A stretch of 64,000 nucleotides of DNA from Enterobacter sp. EA-1 (GTDB lineage: Bacteria > Pseudomonadota > Gammaproteobacteria > Enterobacterales > Enterobacteriaceae): NCBI GenBank assembly GCA_002886105.1, contig CP025776.1:1612001-1676000 (forward strand). The letters run 5' to 3'. Below the pieces are notes generated by a model that was not told the DNA's origin, made no database searches, and worked only from the letters and a program-made list of their open reading frames with translations. The position numbers and the translations under genes are program-made. Positions 45,030 to 57,402 of this stretch are shown here, one piece after another (position 1 is the first letter of the stretch; each line of letters opens with the position of its first letter).

Positions 45030-46173
45030 ATGAAAGTTAAAGTACTATCCCTCCTCGGTACCGGCTCTGCTGGTAGCAGGCGCAGCAAATGCGGCTGAAG
45101 TTTATAACAAAGATGGCAACAAATTAGATCTGTACGGTAAAGTCGACGGCCTGCACTATTTCTCCGACGACAAAGGTTCTGATGGCGATCAGACTTACGT
45201 GCGTTTCGGCTTTAAAGGCGAAACGCAGGTTAACGACCGGAGTTACTGGCTATGGTCAGTGGGAATACAACGTTCAGGCGAACGATACTGAATCCGCCAG
45301 CGATCAGGCGTGGACCCGTCTGGCATTCGCCGGTATCCGCGTGGCTGACGCGGGTTCTATCGACTATGGTCGTAACTACGGCGTGATCTACGACGTAACC
45401 TCCCTCGACCGACGTATTGCCGGAATTCGGCGGTGACACCTACGGTTCTGATAACTTCTTGCAAAACCGTGCTAACGGCGTTGCAACTTACCGTAACACC
45501 GACTTCTTCGGTCTGGTTAACGGCCTGAACTTTGCACTGCAGTATCAGGGCAAAACGGCAGCGTAAGCGGTGAAAACAGCAGTGGTCGTAGTACTCTGAA
45601 ACAGAACGGCGACGGTTACGGCGCATCCCTGACCTACGATCTGGGCGCAGGCTTCCAGCGTGGGGGGCAATGTCTTCTTCCCGCCGCACTGCTGACCAGA
45701 ACGCAACCAGCCTCTGCATTGTACGGTGAAGGCGACCGTGCTGAAGTGTACAGCGGCGGTCTGAAATACGACGCCAACAATATCTACACCGGGCGGCGCA
45801 GTACACTCAGACCTACAACGCAACCCGTTTTGGTACCTCTAACGGCTCCAGCCCGTCCGACGCTTACGGTTTTGCTAACAAAGCGCAAAACTTCGAAGTG
45901 GTTGCACAGTACCAGTTCGACTTCGGTCTGCGTCCGTCCATCGCTTTACCTGCAGTCCAAAGGTAAAGACATCACCAACAACACCGGTACGGTTAACTAC
46001 GGTGATCAGGATATCCTGAAATACATCGATGTTGGCGCGACCTACTACTTCAACAAAACATGTCCACCTATGTTGATTACAAAATCAACCTGCTGGATGA
46101 AAACGAGTTCACTCGTGCTGCCGGTATCGGTACCGACAACATCGTTGCACTGGGTCTGGTTTACCAGTTCTAA
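45030..46173 (+). CDS. ompC: Outer membrane porin OmpC
   Basis: General diffusion porin, trimeric 16-strand barrel, about 370 aa. Signal peptide MKVKVLSLL...[10 protein letters not shown]; mature start [26 protein letters not shown]. The eyelet loop L3 has [31 protein letters not shown]; the C-terminal strand ends GLVYQF with the terminal Phe at TAA 46171-46173. Start ATG 45030 follows AGAGGG. Indels near 45058, 45240, 45410, 45555, 45662, 45712, 45793, 45945 and 46060, many at expected CCTGG or CCAGG. MicF and the OmpR boxes upstream identify it as ompC and not another porin. Confidence 0.93.
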
Positions 46174-46194
46174 GTCAGCAACCAAAAATTATCC

Positions 46195-46211
46195 AGGCCG
46201 AAAGGCCTTTT
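46195..46211 (+). terminator. Rho-independent terminator after ompC
   Basis: AGGCC (46195-46199), GAAA tetraloop, GGCCT (46204-46208), T-run to 46211. Confidence 0.88.
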
Positions 46212-46277
46212 ATTATCGGTATCTTTTAAATAGAACGATTTGGTGTACGCTTGCCGCCAGCAAGGAGGTCACAAAAC

Positions 46278-47315
46278 ATGGCGATAACTTTTCTTCGTGC
46301 CGGCATGATGGCGGCGCTTTTGTTACTGGCGGGTTGCGACAACGGCGAACAGGCAAAGCCGACGGTGCTCGAAGGCAAAACGATGGGTACTCCGGTGGCG
46401 TGTCAGCGTGGTGGATATCAACACGCAACAGGCGCAGGCGTTGCAGCAAAAATTCAGGCTCAACTGGATGGTGACGACCACTTACTGTCCACATGGAAGA
46501 ACGACTCAGCGCTGATGCGTTTTAACCACGCCACCAGCACCGCGCCCTCGGCCCGTCAGCGCTGCCATGGCGGATATCGTCACCACGTCGTTGCGTGTTG
46601 GCGAGAAAACCGACGGCGCGATGGATATTACCGTTGGGCCACTGGTGAATTTGTGGGGATTCGGGCCGGACAAACAGCCAGTCAAAACACCTGAACAGGC
46701 GCAGATTGACGCGGCGAAAGCGCGTACAGGCCCCGCGCATTTAATGGTAATTAACCGCGCAGGTGAGCAGTTCCTGCAAAAGATCTGCCCGATCTGTTTG
46801 TTGACTTATCGACAGTGGGCGAGGGTTATGCAGCGGATCATCTGGCGCGACTGATGGAGCAGGAAGGGATCGCCCGCTATCTGGTGTCCGTGGGCGGTGC
46901 GCTCGCCAGTCGTGGCATGAATGCCCGAGGGCAACCCTCGCGCGTGGCGATTCAGAAACCTACCGATCGCGAAAATGCCGCCCGGTGCGGTTGTGGACAT
47001 AAACGGTCACGGCATCAGCACTTCCGGCAGCTACCGTAATTACTACGAGCTTGATGGTAAACGCATCTCGCACATTATTGATCCACGCAGCGGGCGACCG
47101 ATCCAGCATGCGCTGGTCTCCGTTACGGTGATCGCGCCAACGGCGCTGGAAGCGGATGCACGGGACACCGGTCTGATGGTGCTCGGTACTGAGCAGGCAA
47201 AAGAGGTCGTGAAGCGCGAAGGGTTGGCGGTATTTATGATAATCAAACAGGGAGAGGGGTTCACCACACCGGATGTCGCCGCAGTTCTCCGCCTTTTGAT
47301 CAGCGAAAAAATTAG
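46278..47315 (+). CDS. apbE: FAD:protein FMN transferase ApbE (lipoprotein)
   Basis: Periplasmic lipoprotein that attaches FMN to Thr residues of redox proteins such as Nqr/Rnf subunits. Lipobox LLLLAGC at residues about 14-20; then EGKTMGT(F)W, MADIVTTSLRVGEKTDGAMDITVGPLVNLWGFGP, VGEGYAADHLARLMEQEGIARYLVSVGGAL and DINGHGISTSGSYRNYYELDGKRISHIIDPRSGRPI. Start ATG 46278 follows AAGGAG. Frameshifts near 46395, 46545, 46720, 46780, 46925 (CCAGG read as CCGAGG) and 46980. The tail WMSPQFSAFLISEKN ends at TAG 47313-47315 once two homopolymers are corrected. Confidence 0.93.
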
Positions 47316-47385
47316 ACCGCAAGATTGCAGGTGTCTGATGGCGAGCTAACGGGCACAGTGAGGCTAAGCTTATGAGGAGCCTGAC

Positions 47386-48447
47386 ATGAATAACGCCATT
47401 TTATCTGATGAACAGCGCTGGCAGGCGGTGCTGGCGCGCAGCCCACAGGCCGATGGTCAGTTCGTTTTGCCGTACTGACCACCGGTATTTTCTGCCGCCC
47501 CTCCTGTACGGCGCGCCATGCGCTGCGCCAGAATGTGCGTTTTTATCCGGACGCGCAAAGCGCCGTGGTTGCCGGGTTTCGCCCGTGCAAACGCTGCCAG
47601 CCGGATACCATCCACCCGCAGCAACAGCGGCTGGATAAAATCGCTAATGCCTGCCGTCTGTTAGAGCAGGATGCGCCTGTCACACTGGCGCGGCTTGCTG
47701 AGCAGGCGGCGATGAGCCCCTACCATTTTCATCGCTTATTTAAGTCCGCCACCGGGATGACGCCAAAAGCCCCGGCAACAGGCATTTCGCGCCCGGCGCT
47801 TACGCGCGACGCTTGTGGACAGTGACACCGTTACCGACGCGGTGCTGGCAGCGGGTTTCCCGGACAGCAGCACGTATTACCGCCATGCAGACGCCTCTTT
47901 AGGGCATGACCGCGCGTCAGTTCCGCGCGGGGGGCGATGATACGGAGGTCTGGTTTACTCTGAGCGACTGTTCGCTGGGACGTTGCCACCGGTGGCAGAG
48001 AGTGCGCGGGGTATTTGCGCCATTTTGCTGGCAGACAGTGATGAGCCACTGATTGCTGAACTGAGTGCTATCTTTCCGCATGCGCATCGGGCGCAGGAAA
48101 TGAAGCCTTCACTCGCCGTGTGACGCAGGTGATCCAGCGCATCGACAATGCGGATTCTCCCTTCATGCTGCCGCTGGATCTGCGCGGAACGGCTTTTCAA
48201 CTGCAGGTGTGGCAGGCGTTGCGGGAGATCCCGGTGGGGAGACCGTGAGTTACCGTGCTCTGGCGCAAAGATAGGCAAACCTCGTGCAGTACGGGCCGTT
48301 GCCAGCGCCTGCGCGGCGAACAAACTGGCGATTATTATTCCCTGTCACCGCGTGGTGCGGGGCGATGGCGCACTCTCCGGTTATCGCTGGGGGACGGCGC
48401 GCAAAGCGCAATTGCTGCGACGGGAAGAAAATAAAGAGGAGACCTGA
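47386..48447 (+). CDS. ada: Bifunctional DNA repair methyltransferase/transcriptional regulator Ada
   Basis: Adaptive-response protein: the N-terminal Cys of [20 protein letters not shown] accepts methyl from phosphotriesters and turns the protein into an activator; the AraC-type HTH is LDKIANACRLLEQDAPVTLARLAEQAAMSPYHFHRLFKSATGMTPKA; the C-terminal O6-methylguanine transferase has IIPCHRVVRGDGALSGYRWG with the second acceptor Cys. Start ATG 47386 (MNNAILSDEQRWQAVLARS). Frameshifts near 47470, 47778-47800, 47905, 47975, 48095 and 48235. It ends at TGA 48445-48447, overlapping the alkB ATG at 48447. About 354 aa. Confidence 0.93.
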
Positions 48448-49096
48448 TGCTCGATCTGTTTGCGGATGAAGAACCCTGGCTGGAGCCACTGGCACTGGCG
48501 CCGTGGTGCTGAGGCGTTTTGCCCTGCCGCACGTCGAGGCGTTGATGCAAGGGATCGCACAGGTTACCAGCCAGTCGCCGCTGCGCCATATGGTTACCCC
48601 CGGCGGGTACACCATGTCTGTGGCAATGACCAATTGTGGCGCGCTTGGCTGGACGACCGATCAGCACGGTTACCTCTATGCCCCCGTCGATCCGCAAACC
48701 CGTCGTCCGTGGCCGGAGATTCCTGCGGCATTCCGGTGCGTTGTGCCAGCAGGCCAGCGTTGCTGCGGGATACCCGGACTTCCGACCGGATGCCTGTTTG
48801 ATCAACCGTTATGCACCGGCGCGAAGCTTTCGCTGCATCAGGATAAGGATGAACCGGACCTACGCGCGCCTATCGTTTCGGTGTCGCTGGGGTTACCGGC
48901 AATATTTCAGTTCGGCGGGCTTAAACGCAATGATCCGCTGCAACGGCTGATACTGGAGCACGGGGACATTGTGGTCTGGGGCGGTGAGTCGCGGCTCTAT
49001 TATCATGGCATTGCGCCGCTGAAAACGGGTTACCACCCGATCACCGGCGAATGCCGTTACAATCTGACTTTTCGTCATGCCAGTAATAGCGAATAA
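48447..49096 (+). CDS. alkB: DNA oxidative demethylase AlkB
   Basis: Fe(II)/2-oxoglutarate dioxygenase that reverses 1-methyladenine and 3-methylcytosine. Motifs: [57 protein letters not shown] (HxD metal pair), [16 protein letters not shown] (third metal His) and RYNLTFRH (2-oxoglutarate Arg). Start ATG 48447 ([16 protein letters not shown]) overlaps the ada stop, so both are coexpressed. Frameshifts near 48503 ([10 protein letters not shown]) and 48735-48815. About 216 aa; stop TAA 49094-49096. Confidence 0.94.
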
Positions 49097-49169
49097 AAAT
49101 AAGAATTATTCTTGATGTAAATTGCCAGCCGTTTAAACTGCGGGCTGTTTTTGTTGACCGGGTCGTGTT

Positions 49170-50810
49170 ATGCAACTCCTTCTTCTTGTCTGGCGACAGT
49201 ATCGCTGGCCGTTTGTGGCTGTACTGGCGCTCACCGGCCAGCGCCGCGTTGGGTATCGGACTGATTGCCTTTATCAACCAGCGGTTAATTGAGACCGTGG
49301 ATATTTCATTGACGGTGCTCCCGGAATTTCTCGGTTTACTGCTGTTGCTGATGGCGGTCACGCTGGGCTCACAACTTGCGCTGACCACGCTTGGTCATCA
49401 CTTCGTTTATCGCCTGCGCAGCGAATTTATCAAACGCATCCTCGACACGCCGGTAGAGCGGATCGAACAGTTAGGCAGCGCATCGCTACTGGCGGGGCTG
49501 ACCAGCGATGTCCGTAATATCACCATTGCATTCGTGCGCCTGCCTGAATTGGTGCAGGGGATCATCCTGACCATTGGTTCGTGCATTTATCTCGCCATGC
49601 TCTCCGGTAAGATGCTGGTGATTACCGCGCTGTGGATGGCGCTGACCATCTGGGGCGGTTTTGTGCTGGTTTCCCGCGTTTACAAACATATGGCGACGCT
49701 GCGCGAGACGGAAGATAAGCTGTATAACGATTTCCAGACCGTACTGGAAGGACGTAAAGAGCTGAATCTGAACCGCGAGCGTGCTGAACATATCTTTGAA
49801 CAGATGTACCTGCCGGACGCGCGCGAGTACCGCCATCATATTATTCGCGCCGACACCTTCCACCTGAGCGCAGTGAACTGGTCGAATATCATGATGCTCG
49901 GCGCCATTGGCCTTGTCTTCTGGATGGCAAACAGTCTTGGCTGGGCCGACACTAACGTGGCGGCGACCTATTCGCTCACTCTGCTGTTTCTGCGCACGCC
50001 GTTGCTCTCCGCCGTGGGCGCGTTGCCGACGCTGTTAAGCGCTCAGGTCGCCTTTAATAAGCTGAAAAAGTTTGCGCTGGCACCGTACCAACCCGCGTTC
50101 CCCGTCCGCAGTCGTTTGCTGGCTGGCAAACGCTGGAGCTGCGCAATGTCACCTTTAAATACCGGGTGGATAATGACTTTGCGATTGGTCCGGTCAATAT
50201 GACCCTCAATCGCGGCGAGCTGGTGTTTTGATCGGCGGTAACGGGAGCGGCAAATCGACGCTGGCAATGCTGCTGACCGGGCTGTATCAACCGGCATCCG
50301 GTGAGATCCTGCTGGATGGCAAACCCATGGCGCACGATAAACCGGAAGATTACCGCAAGCTCTTCTCGGCGGTGTTTACCGACGTCTGGCTGTTTGACGA
50401 TTTACTGGGACCGGAAGGGAAGCAAGCGGATCCGGCACTGGTGGACACATGGCTCGAACAGCTAAAAATGGCGCATAAGCTGGAGCTGAACAACGGCAAG
50501 ATCCTGAATCTTAAACTGTCGAAAGGGCAGAAAAGCGCGTCGCGCTGCTGCTGGCACTGGCGGAAGAGCGCGACATTTTGCTGCTTGATGAGTGGGCGGC
50601 GGATCAGGATCCCCATTTCCGTCGCGACTTTTATCAGGTGCTGCTGCCGCTGATGCAGCAAATGGGGAAAACCATTTTGCGATCAGCCATGATGACCACT
50701 ACTTTATTCACGCCGACCGCCTGCTGGAGATGCGCGACGGTCAGTTGAGTGAACTGGTCGGTGAAGAACGCGAAAAGGCCTCTCGCGACGCAGTTGCCCG
50801 TACAGCCTGA
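49170..50810 (+). CDS. yojI: ABC-type exporter YojI (microcin J25 efflux)
   Basis: Inner-membrane ABC exporter with fused membrane and ATPase domains, about 547 aa; in E. coli it exports microcin J25 together with TolC. Membrane part: [53 protein letters not shown]... The ATPase shows Walker [32 protein letters not shown], signature LSKGQK(KR)[33 protein letters not shown] (Walker B) and [21 protein letters not shown]. Start ATG 49170 ([15 protein letters not shown]). Indels near 49228, 50115, 50228, 50535, 50605 and 50685. Stop TGA 50808-50810. Confidence 0.93.
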
Positions 50811-50818
50811 TGATCCAC

Positions 50819-50840
50819 GCCCCTGTGTTGCAGGGGCTTT
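50819..50840 (+). terminator. Rho-independent terminator after yojI
   Basis: GCCCCTG (50819-50825), five-base loop, CAGGGGC (50831-50837), followed by TTT-GCTG-TTTTT. Confidence 0.8.
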
Positions 50841-50953
50841 GCTGTTTTTGCCCGAACACCCCCGCCGTTTATTATTTTTTACAAACTCACCCGCTATGCT
50901 TAACGCTGTTCAGCTTCGGTTTGCCGGAGCCTTTGCCATTCAGGGACTGTCCA

Positions 50954-52388
50954 ATGTCGGTGATGAAAAAAACAGCGTCAAATTGCGTGATGAGGAGCGT
51001 GCGCGCCTGATTTGGCTGCTGACGACGCATAAAACGCTTACCGCTACGCTACTGGGAGAGATAACCCTCGTCGAGCCGCTGGAGGGTGAAACGCTCGATC
51101 AGGATCTGGCGGAAGTCCGTGCACTGGTATCCCATCTGCCGCCGCCGGATTTGGCTGACACACTTGAAGCGTTACCGGTGGCTGAACGTCATGCGCTTGT
51201 GGCGGCTGGTGGAGGATGACAAACGCGGGAAAGTGCTGCTTGAAGCTTCGGAAAATGTCTGGGATGACCTGATTGATGAGATGAGCGATCGCGCACTGAT
51301 CGATGTCCTCTGGATACCGTGGATACCGACGATCGGATTTGGCTGGTGCAGCATCTGCCGCGTAATCTCATCGGGCGATTAATGGCGACGCTGCCGCCGG
51401 CAGAACGCGCCCGTGTCCGTCAGGTGATGCGTTACGCAAAAAAATTGTGTTGGCGCGATCATGGAGTTCGAAGTCATCACCGTACGTTCAGAGGTGACGC
51501 TGGCGGCGGTACAGCGCTATTTGCGCAGGCTTGGCAGGATGCCGGAAAACACCGATAAGCTGTTTGTCATCGGGCGTGATAACCGCCCTCGGTGGGGGCG
51601 CTCGGGCTGCAAACCATTCTGCTTAATGCCGCAGGCAAGCGGGTGAGTGACGTGATGGATGCCGATCCGGTGATGTTTTCGCCCGAGGACGACGCGGAGA
51701 AGGTCGCGCGTACCTTTGAACGTGACAACCCCGGGTCAGTGCGGCAGTAGTAGACAGTAACGGCATGCTGATGGGGCGTCTGACCATTGATGAGATCGTG
51801 GTATACGAAGAAACCGACAATGATATGCGGCAGATGGGCGGCCTGAGCACGGAAGAAGATGTGTTTGCGCCGGTGACGAAAGCCGTCAGAACGCGCTGGG
51901 TGGCTGGCGACCAATCTTTGCACCGCATTTATCGCCTCCCGGGTGATCGACGGTTTTGAACATACGATTTCGCAACTGGTGGCGCTGGCGTCGCTGATGC
52001 CAATCGTCGCCGGGATCGGCGGTAATACCGGTAATCAGACCATTACCATGATTGTCCGGGCGCTGGCACTACAGAACATTCAGCCGGGTAACTTTACCTT
52101 TTGATCCTGCGCGAGATGGGCGGCGCTGATTAACGGCCCGTGTGGGGCGGGATCATGGGCGGTGTGACCCTCGGTGGTTGTATAACGATGCTGCGCTGGG
52201 CGGCGTCATGACGCTGGCGATGGTGCTGAACTTGCTGATGGCCGCGCTGATGGGGGTATTAATCCCGATGATCATGACCCGGCTGGGGCGCGACCCGGCG
52301 GTCGGCTCCAGCGTGATGATCACCGCGATTACGGATACCGGTGGTTTCTTTATTTTTTCTCGGGCTGGCGACGCTGTTTCTGCTGTAG
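50954..52388 (+). CDS. mgtE: MgtE-family magnesium transporter
   Basis: Predicted Mg2+ channel/transporter with the domain order of MgtE: an N-terminal acidic helical domain ([13 protein letters not shown] ... [42 protein letters not shown]), tandem CBS domains ([51 protein letters not shown]) and a membrane domain with the pore motif [20 protein letters not shown]. It ends LATLFLL at TAG 52386-52388. ATG 50954 with the A-run at 50962-50968 corrected gives [15 protein letters not shown]; an in-frame ATG at 50897 is an alternative. Indels near 51205, 51315, 51445, 51590, 51730, 51910 and 52085-52180, several at expected CCTGG. E. coli K-12 has no such gene here as I recall. Confidence 0.88.
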
Positions 52389-53584
52389 TTTGCGGTTTCT
52401 TCCGCCACTTCGCAGGCGTGATCGCCAGTGTAACCAGCCCGGCGACAACGCCGAGCGCCAGTTAGCGGTGCCGACGGTTACCGCGACGGTTATCAGCATC
52501 ACACCGCTCTCCACCACGGGCACGCGTTTCAGCGCTGCGGGTTGCAGGCTGCCCCAGTTAAACGTTTTACAGGCCACAATGGCCATAATCCCTGCCAGCA
52601 CCACCATCGGGATTTTCGCCATCATGCTGCTTAAGGCGGTCACCAGCAGTAATAGCACCACGCCGGCGGCGAGCGTGGAGAGGCGGGTCCGCCCTTTGCC
52701 CATCTCCACGTTCACGATGGTTTGCCCAATCATCGCGCAACCGGCAATGCCGCCATAGAACCCCGCGAGGATATTCGCCACGCCCAGCCCGACACTCTCG
52801 TCCCTTGTCAGACGGCGTATGCGTCAGATCGTCCACCAGTTTGGCGGTCAGCAAAGATTCCATTAAGCCGACAAAGGCGATACTCAGCGCGCAAGGCCAG
52901 ATAATGCCTAAGGTGTGCAGATTAAAAGGCACAAGCCATTGCGTCAGGCCCGGCAGGCCGCTGCTCATCGGGCCTTCGTCTCCCACGGTGGGCAACTGCT
53001 GCCCGGAGAGAACGGTAAACGCGGTAAGCACCACAATCGCCACCAGCGGGGCGGGAATACTTTTCAGCCAGCGCGGCAACCACAGCACGATCAGCAAGGT
53101 CAGGACAAACAGCGCCACAATCAGCGGATCTCTGCTCCAGAAATGCGGCACCTGCGCAAAGAAAATCAGGATGCCCAGCGCGTTAACAAAACCGGTCATC
53201 ACCGCGTGAGGAATAAAGCGCATCAGGCGCGCCATGCCAGTCAGACCAAAAATGATTTGTATGACTCCCGCCAGTAACACGGCGGGAAAAATGTATTCCA
53301 CACCGTTTTGATGAACCAACGGTCCAATAACTAATGCGACTGACCCCGCCGCCGCCGTTACCATTGCCGGTCGTCCACCGAATAGCGACATGGAAAGGCA
53401 CAGCACAACAGAGGCAATCAGACTCCACTTTGGGGATCAACACCGGCAATCACCGAAAAGGAGATCACTTCAGGGATCAGCGCCAGCGCGGTAATCACTC
53501 CTGCCAGTACTTCGCGGGTGAACAACTGCGGCGAACGCAGGACATGGCTTCTCTGCTGTACAGAATGGCGTGTTTTTCGGTCAT
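52350..53584 (-). CDS. SulP-family inorganic anion transporter
   Basis: Membrane protein of about 410 aa with the SulP core: [61 protein letters not shown] (the typical PEVISF and GGRPxMVTAAAG motifs), then [37 protein letters not shown] and [23 protein letters not shown]...[41 protein letters not shown]. No STAS domain is visible. Substrate (sulfate, bicarbonate or another anion) cannot be told. Start ATG 53584 ([15 protein letters not shown]); a start at the second Met (53545) is possible. Indels near 53530, 53430, 52810 and 52440. As read it stops at 52350-52352, inside the 3' end of mgtE; the true C-terminus is uncertain. Confidence 0.85.
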
Positions 53585-53856
53585 AAGATTTTGCAGGTGA
53601 GGGCGCCTCGTCGCGTTGGAAAAGGCATCCGTTCAGGCGGAAAAACGCAGGACTATAGCAGACTTTGGCCGTTTATGACCAGCGAAAAGCGTTAAATCTA
53701 ATGCAAAAATAAACTTATTAGTAACATTTATACAATGGAAATTTAATGATTAAACATTATTTAAATCTCAGATTGTAAGTGCTACGTTAGAAGCGCTAAC
53801 GACTTTACCCTCAATAAATGCGAATAAAACAGCACTAAAAGTAAGGCAATGACAAC

Positions 53857-55505
<1,649 letters not shown>

Positions 55506-55519
55506 CCGCACCTGGAAGC

Positions 55520-55553
55520 AAAAAGCCGTAACGAACCCGTTACGGCTTTTTTT
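55520..55553 (+). terminator. Rho-independent terminator after mqo
   Basis: A 14-bp perfect stem, AAAAAGCCGTAACG (55520-55533) with CGTTACGGCTTTTT (55538-55551), four-base loop, T-run to 55553. Confidence 0.94.
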
Positions 55554-55555
55554 AT

Positions 55556-55745
55556 TGAACAACACGACAAAGTCGGCAATCAAATCAGAAAGCGAATGAA
55601 TACCATCAGCAATAAGCCCCTGAGAGCCTGAAAATAAGCCGGTAATAACCTGAATGCAAGAGAGTATAAAATTAACCACCACGCTGACGATGGTACTTCT
55701 TTGCGCCATTCTTGATCGGTTATGATACCCATTATCATTTCGCAT
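55556..55745 (-). pseudogene. Remnant of a cation diffusion facilitator transporter (N-terminal part)
   Basis: About 62 codons starting at ATG 55745 match the N-terminus of CDF-family divalent metal exporters: MAQRSTIVSVVVNFILSCIQ is the first helix and GSQGLIADGIHSLSDLIADFVVLF holds the conserved HSLSD metal-site region. The similarity stops at the mqo terminator; the other two thirds of a normal protein of about 300 aa are absent, and downstream codons are only the terminator read backwards. Unlike the many one-base breaks in this sequence this is a real truncation with lost DNA. It probably marks a deletion junction between mqo and the following accessory genes. Confidence 0.8.
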
Positions 55746-55908
55746 ATTAATATTCCATTTATGAGGAAAATCTCAAGGCGGGATTATATTTGTATAATCT
55801 TAATGTAGCGTTAAGCATAAAAAATAAATTGCTTAATATTGGGTCTGGTAATTTTCATATATCAATACCGAATGAAATGAGTATATTGATAAACAGGAAA
55901 ACACAACT

Positions 55909-56600
55909 ATGCACCGTGAACGCCACAGTATTGGAAGGGTAGGATGGCTCCAGAGCCGCCGTGCTCGGGAGCAAACGACGGCATTGTCTCAACCGCCAGC
56001 CTTGTGCTGGGTGTTGCTTCGGCGCAGACATCCTCCTCTGGCGTGCTACTGGCTGGCGTTGCCGGGTTGGTGGCGGGGGCCATGTCGATGGCAACCGGCG
56101 AATATGTCTCTGTCTCTTCGCAGGCGGATACGGAAAAAGCCGCGCTGGCGCAGGAAAAGAAGAGCTCGCTGTGAATTATGAAGGCGAAGTGCAGGAGCTT
56201 ATGTCGCTGTACGTGAAACGGGGTCTGGAGCCTGCGCTTGCTCATCAGGTTGCAGAGCAGTTAATGGCCCACGATGCGCTGGACGCCCATGCCAGAGAAG
56301 AGCTGGGGCTAACGGACACGAATAGTGCGCGCCCGCTTCAGGCGGCGCTCTTTTCCGCCGTCAGCTTTTCTGCCGGGGCCGTATTGCCTGTCATGGTGGC
56401 ACCGGTTAACACCTGCTGGGTTTGTTCTGCCGTTGGTTATCCTCTCCACGCTGTTGTCCCCGGCGGTACTCGGATACATTTCATCCGTTGCAGGGAAGGC
56501 GCCAGCGGCGATGGCAATTATCAGAATTACGTTCTGGAGCGCGCTGGCGATGGCGCTTTCGATGGGAGCAGGTTCGCTTGTCGGCCACGCGCTGGCATAG
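55909..56600 (+). CDS. VIT1/CCC1-family membrane protein
   Basis: About 230 aa protein of the VIT (vacuolar iron transporter-like, DUF125) family, predicted to move Fe2+/Mn2+ across the membrane. Family motif: LGANDGIVSTASLVLGVASA in the first helix and AGLVAGAMSMATGEYVSVSSQADTEKA; a cytoplasmic metal-binding helical region EVQELMSLYVKRGLEPALAHQVAEQLMAHDALDAHAREELGL; then three more helices ending SLVGHALA at TAG 56598-56600. Start ATG 55909 (MHRERHSIGRVGWL). Indels near 55945, 56162 and 56405. A TATAAT hexamer at 55793-55798 could be its promoter. The b561-like gene follows 21 bases later. Confidence 0.88.
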
Positions 56601-56621
56601 CGTCCTGGTTATTTCACAGGA

Positions 56622-57162
56622 ATGATTAAAAATGAAAAATACTCAGGTAGTCAGATGATTATGCACTGGCTGGTTTTACTGCTTATTATCGTGACCTATG
56701 CGGCTATGGAATTTAAGGGGATTTTCCCCCAAAGATTCTGTCGGTCGCTATTGGATGGGAATAACACATTACACGTGTGGTGTTACAGTGTTTATTCTGA
56801 TGATAATCAGACTGGTATTGCGAGTCATAAATACTGAACCACCGGTGGTCCCGCCACTGCCGTTATGGCAGAAGCGGAGCGCCTCTTTGTGCATATAATA
56901 TTATATGTGCTTTTTATTTCTCTGCCGGTGCTTGGCGTAGCGTCACTCTTTTGGCCAGAAAGAATGGGCTTTCTTTTTTATAACGATGCCGGTGTCTGTT
57001 GTTAAAAATAGTTTATTACAGCACAGCCTGAAGGACGTACACGAGGCTCTGGCCAATGCGGGATACTTTATTATTGGTTTGCATGCTGCGGCATTATTGC
57101 ACCACTATGTGTTACGGGATAACACGCTGCTCAGAATGCTTCCCGGAAAGCGTGCCGATTAA
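56622..57162 (+). CDS. Cytochrome b561-family protein
   Basis: About 180 aa four-helix di-heme membrane cytochrome of the bacterial b561 family (YodB/CybB type). Heme-ligand histidines fit MIMHWLVLLLIIVTYAAMEFKGIFP (helix 1), GITHYTCGVTVFILMIIRLVLR (helix 2), KDVHEALANAGYFIIGLHAAALLHHYVLRDNTLLRMLPGKRAD (helices 3-4). ATG 56622 (MIKNEKYSGSQ) is used as read, but it abuts AGGA; with one base added, ATG 56632 (MKKYSGSQ) would have better spacing. Indels near 56735, 56865 and 56980-57000. The gene is visibly more AT-rich than the VIT gene before it, suggesting separate origin. Electron partner unknown. Confidence 0.82.
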
Positions 57163-57291
57163 TCGGTTTGATGGCGGGCATTTCCGCAGGTGTGTTTTTC
57201 GCATGATGTCTGTGGGTGAGTGCGATACAGGAGCACCGCGTGGCAGGTGTTTCGCAAAGCAGGCCGCCATCTGACAGCGTTCCTTCATTTT

Positions 57292-57402
57292 ACCTTTGTT
57301 TTACCTTTTCCAAATCGCAGGCATAAAAAAACCAGCCTTAGAAGGCTGGTTTTCTTGAAATTTTGGTCGGCACGAGGATTTGAACCTCCGACCCCCTGAC
57401 AC
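57292..57402. repeat. Left direct repeat (att) with tRNA-Pro 3' fragment
   Basis: Shares with 60721-60843, in order, CCTTCATTTTACC, a second TTTTACCTT, CCAAATCGCAGGCAT, the tRNA terminator stem (57329-57352) and TGGTCGGCACGA...GATTTGAACCTCCGACCCC...TGACAC. The tRNA part stops after about 39 bases, so it is a fragment and not a second tRNA gene. Differences from the right copy are mostly one-base indels in homopolymers. Confidence 0.88.

Noticed and set aside
57056-57274. 72-codon frame over the end of the b561-like gene.
   Set aside because: It is out of frame with the conserved LHAAALLHHY helix and has no family features. The 129 bases from 57163 to 57291 hold no gene that I can support.
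57364-57402. Possible second tRNA gene.
   Set aside because: Only the 3' 39 bases or so match tRNA-Pro; the anticodon arm, D-arm and 5' acceptor strand are missing. It is an att fragment.
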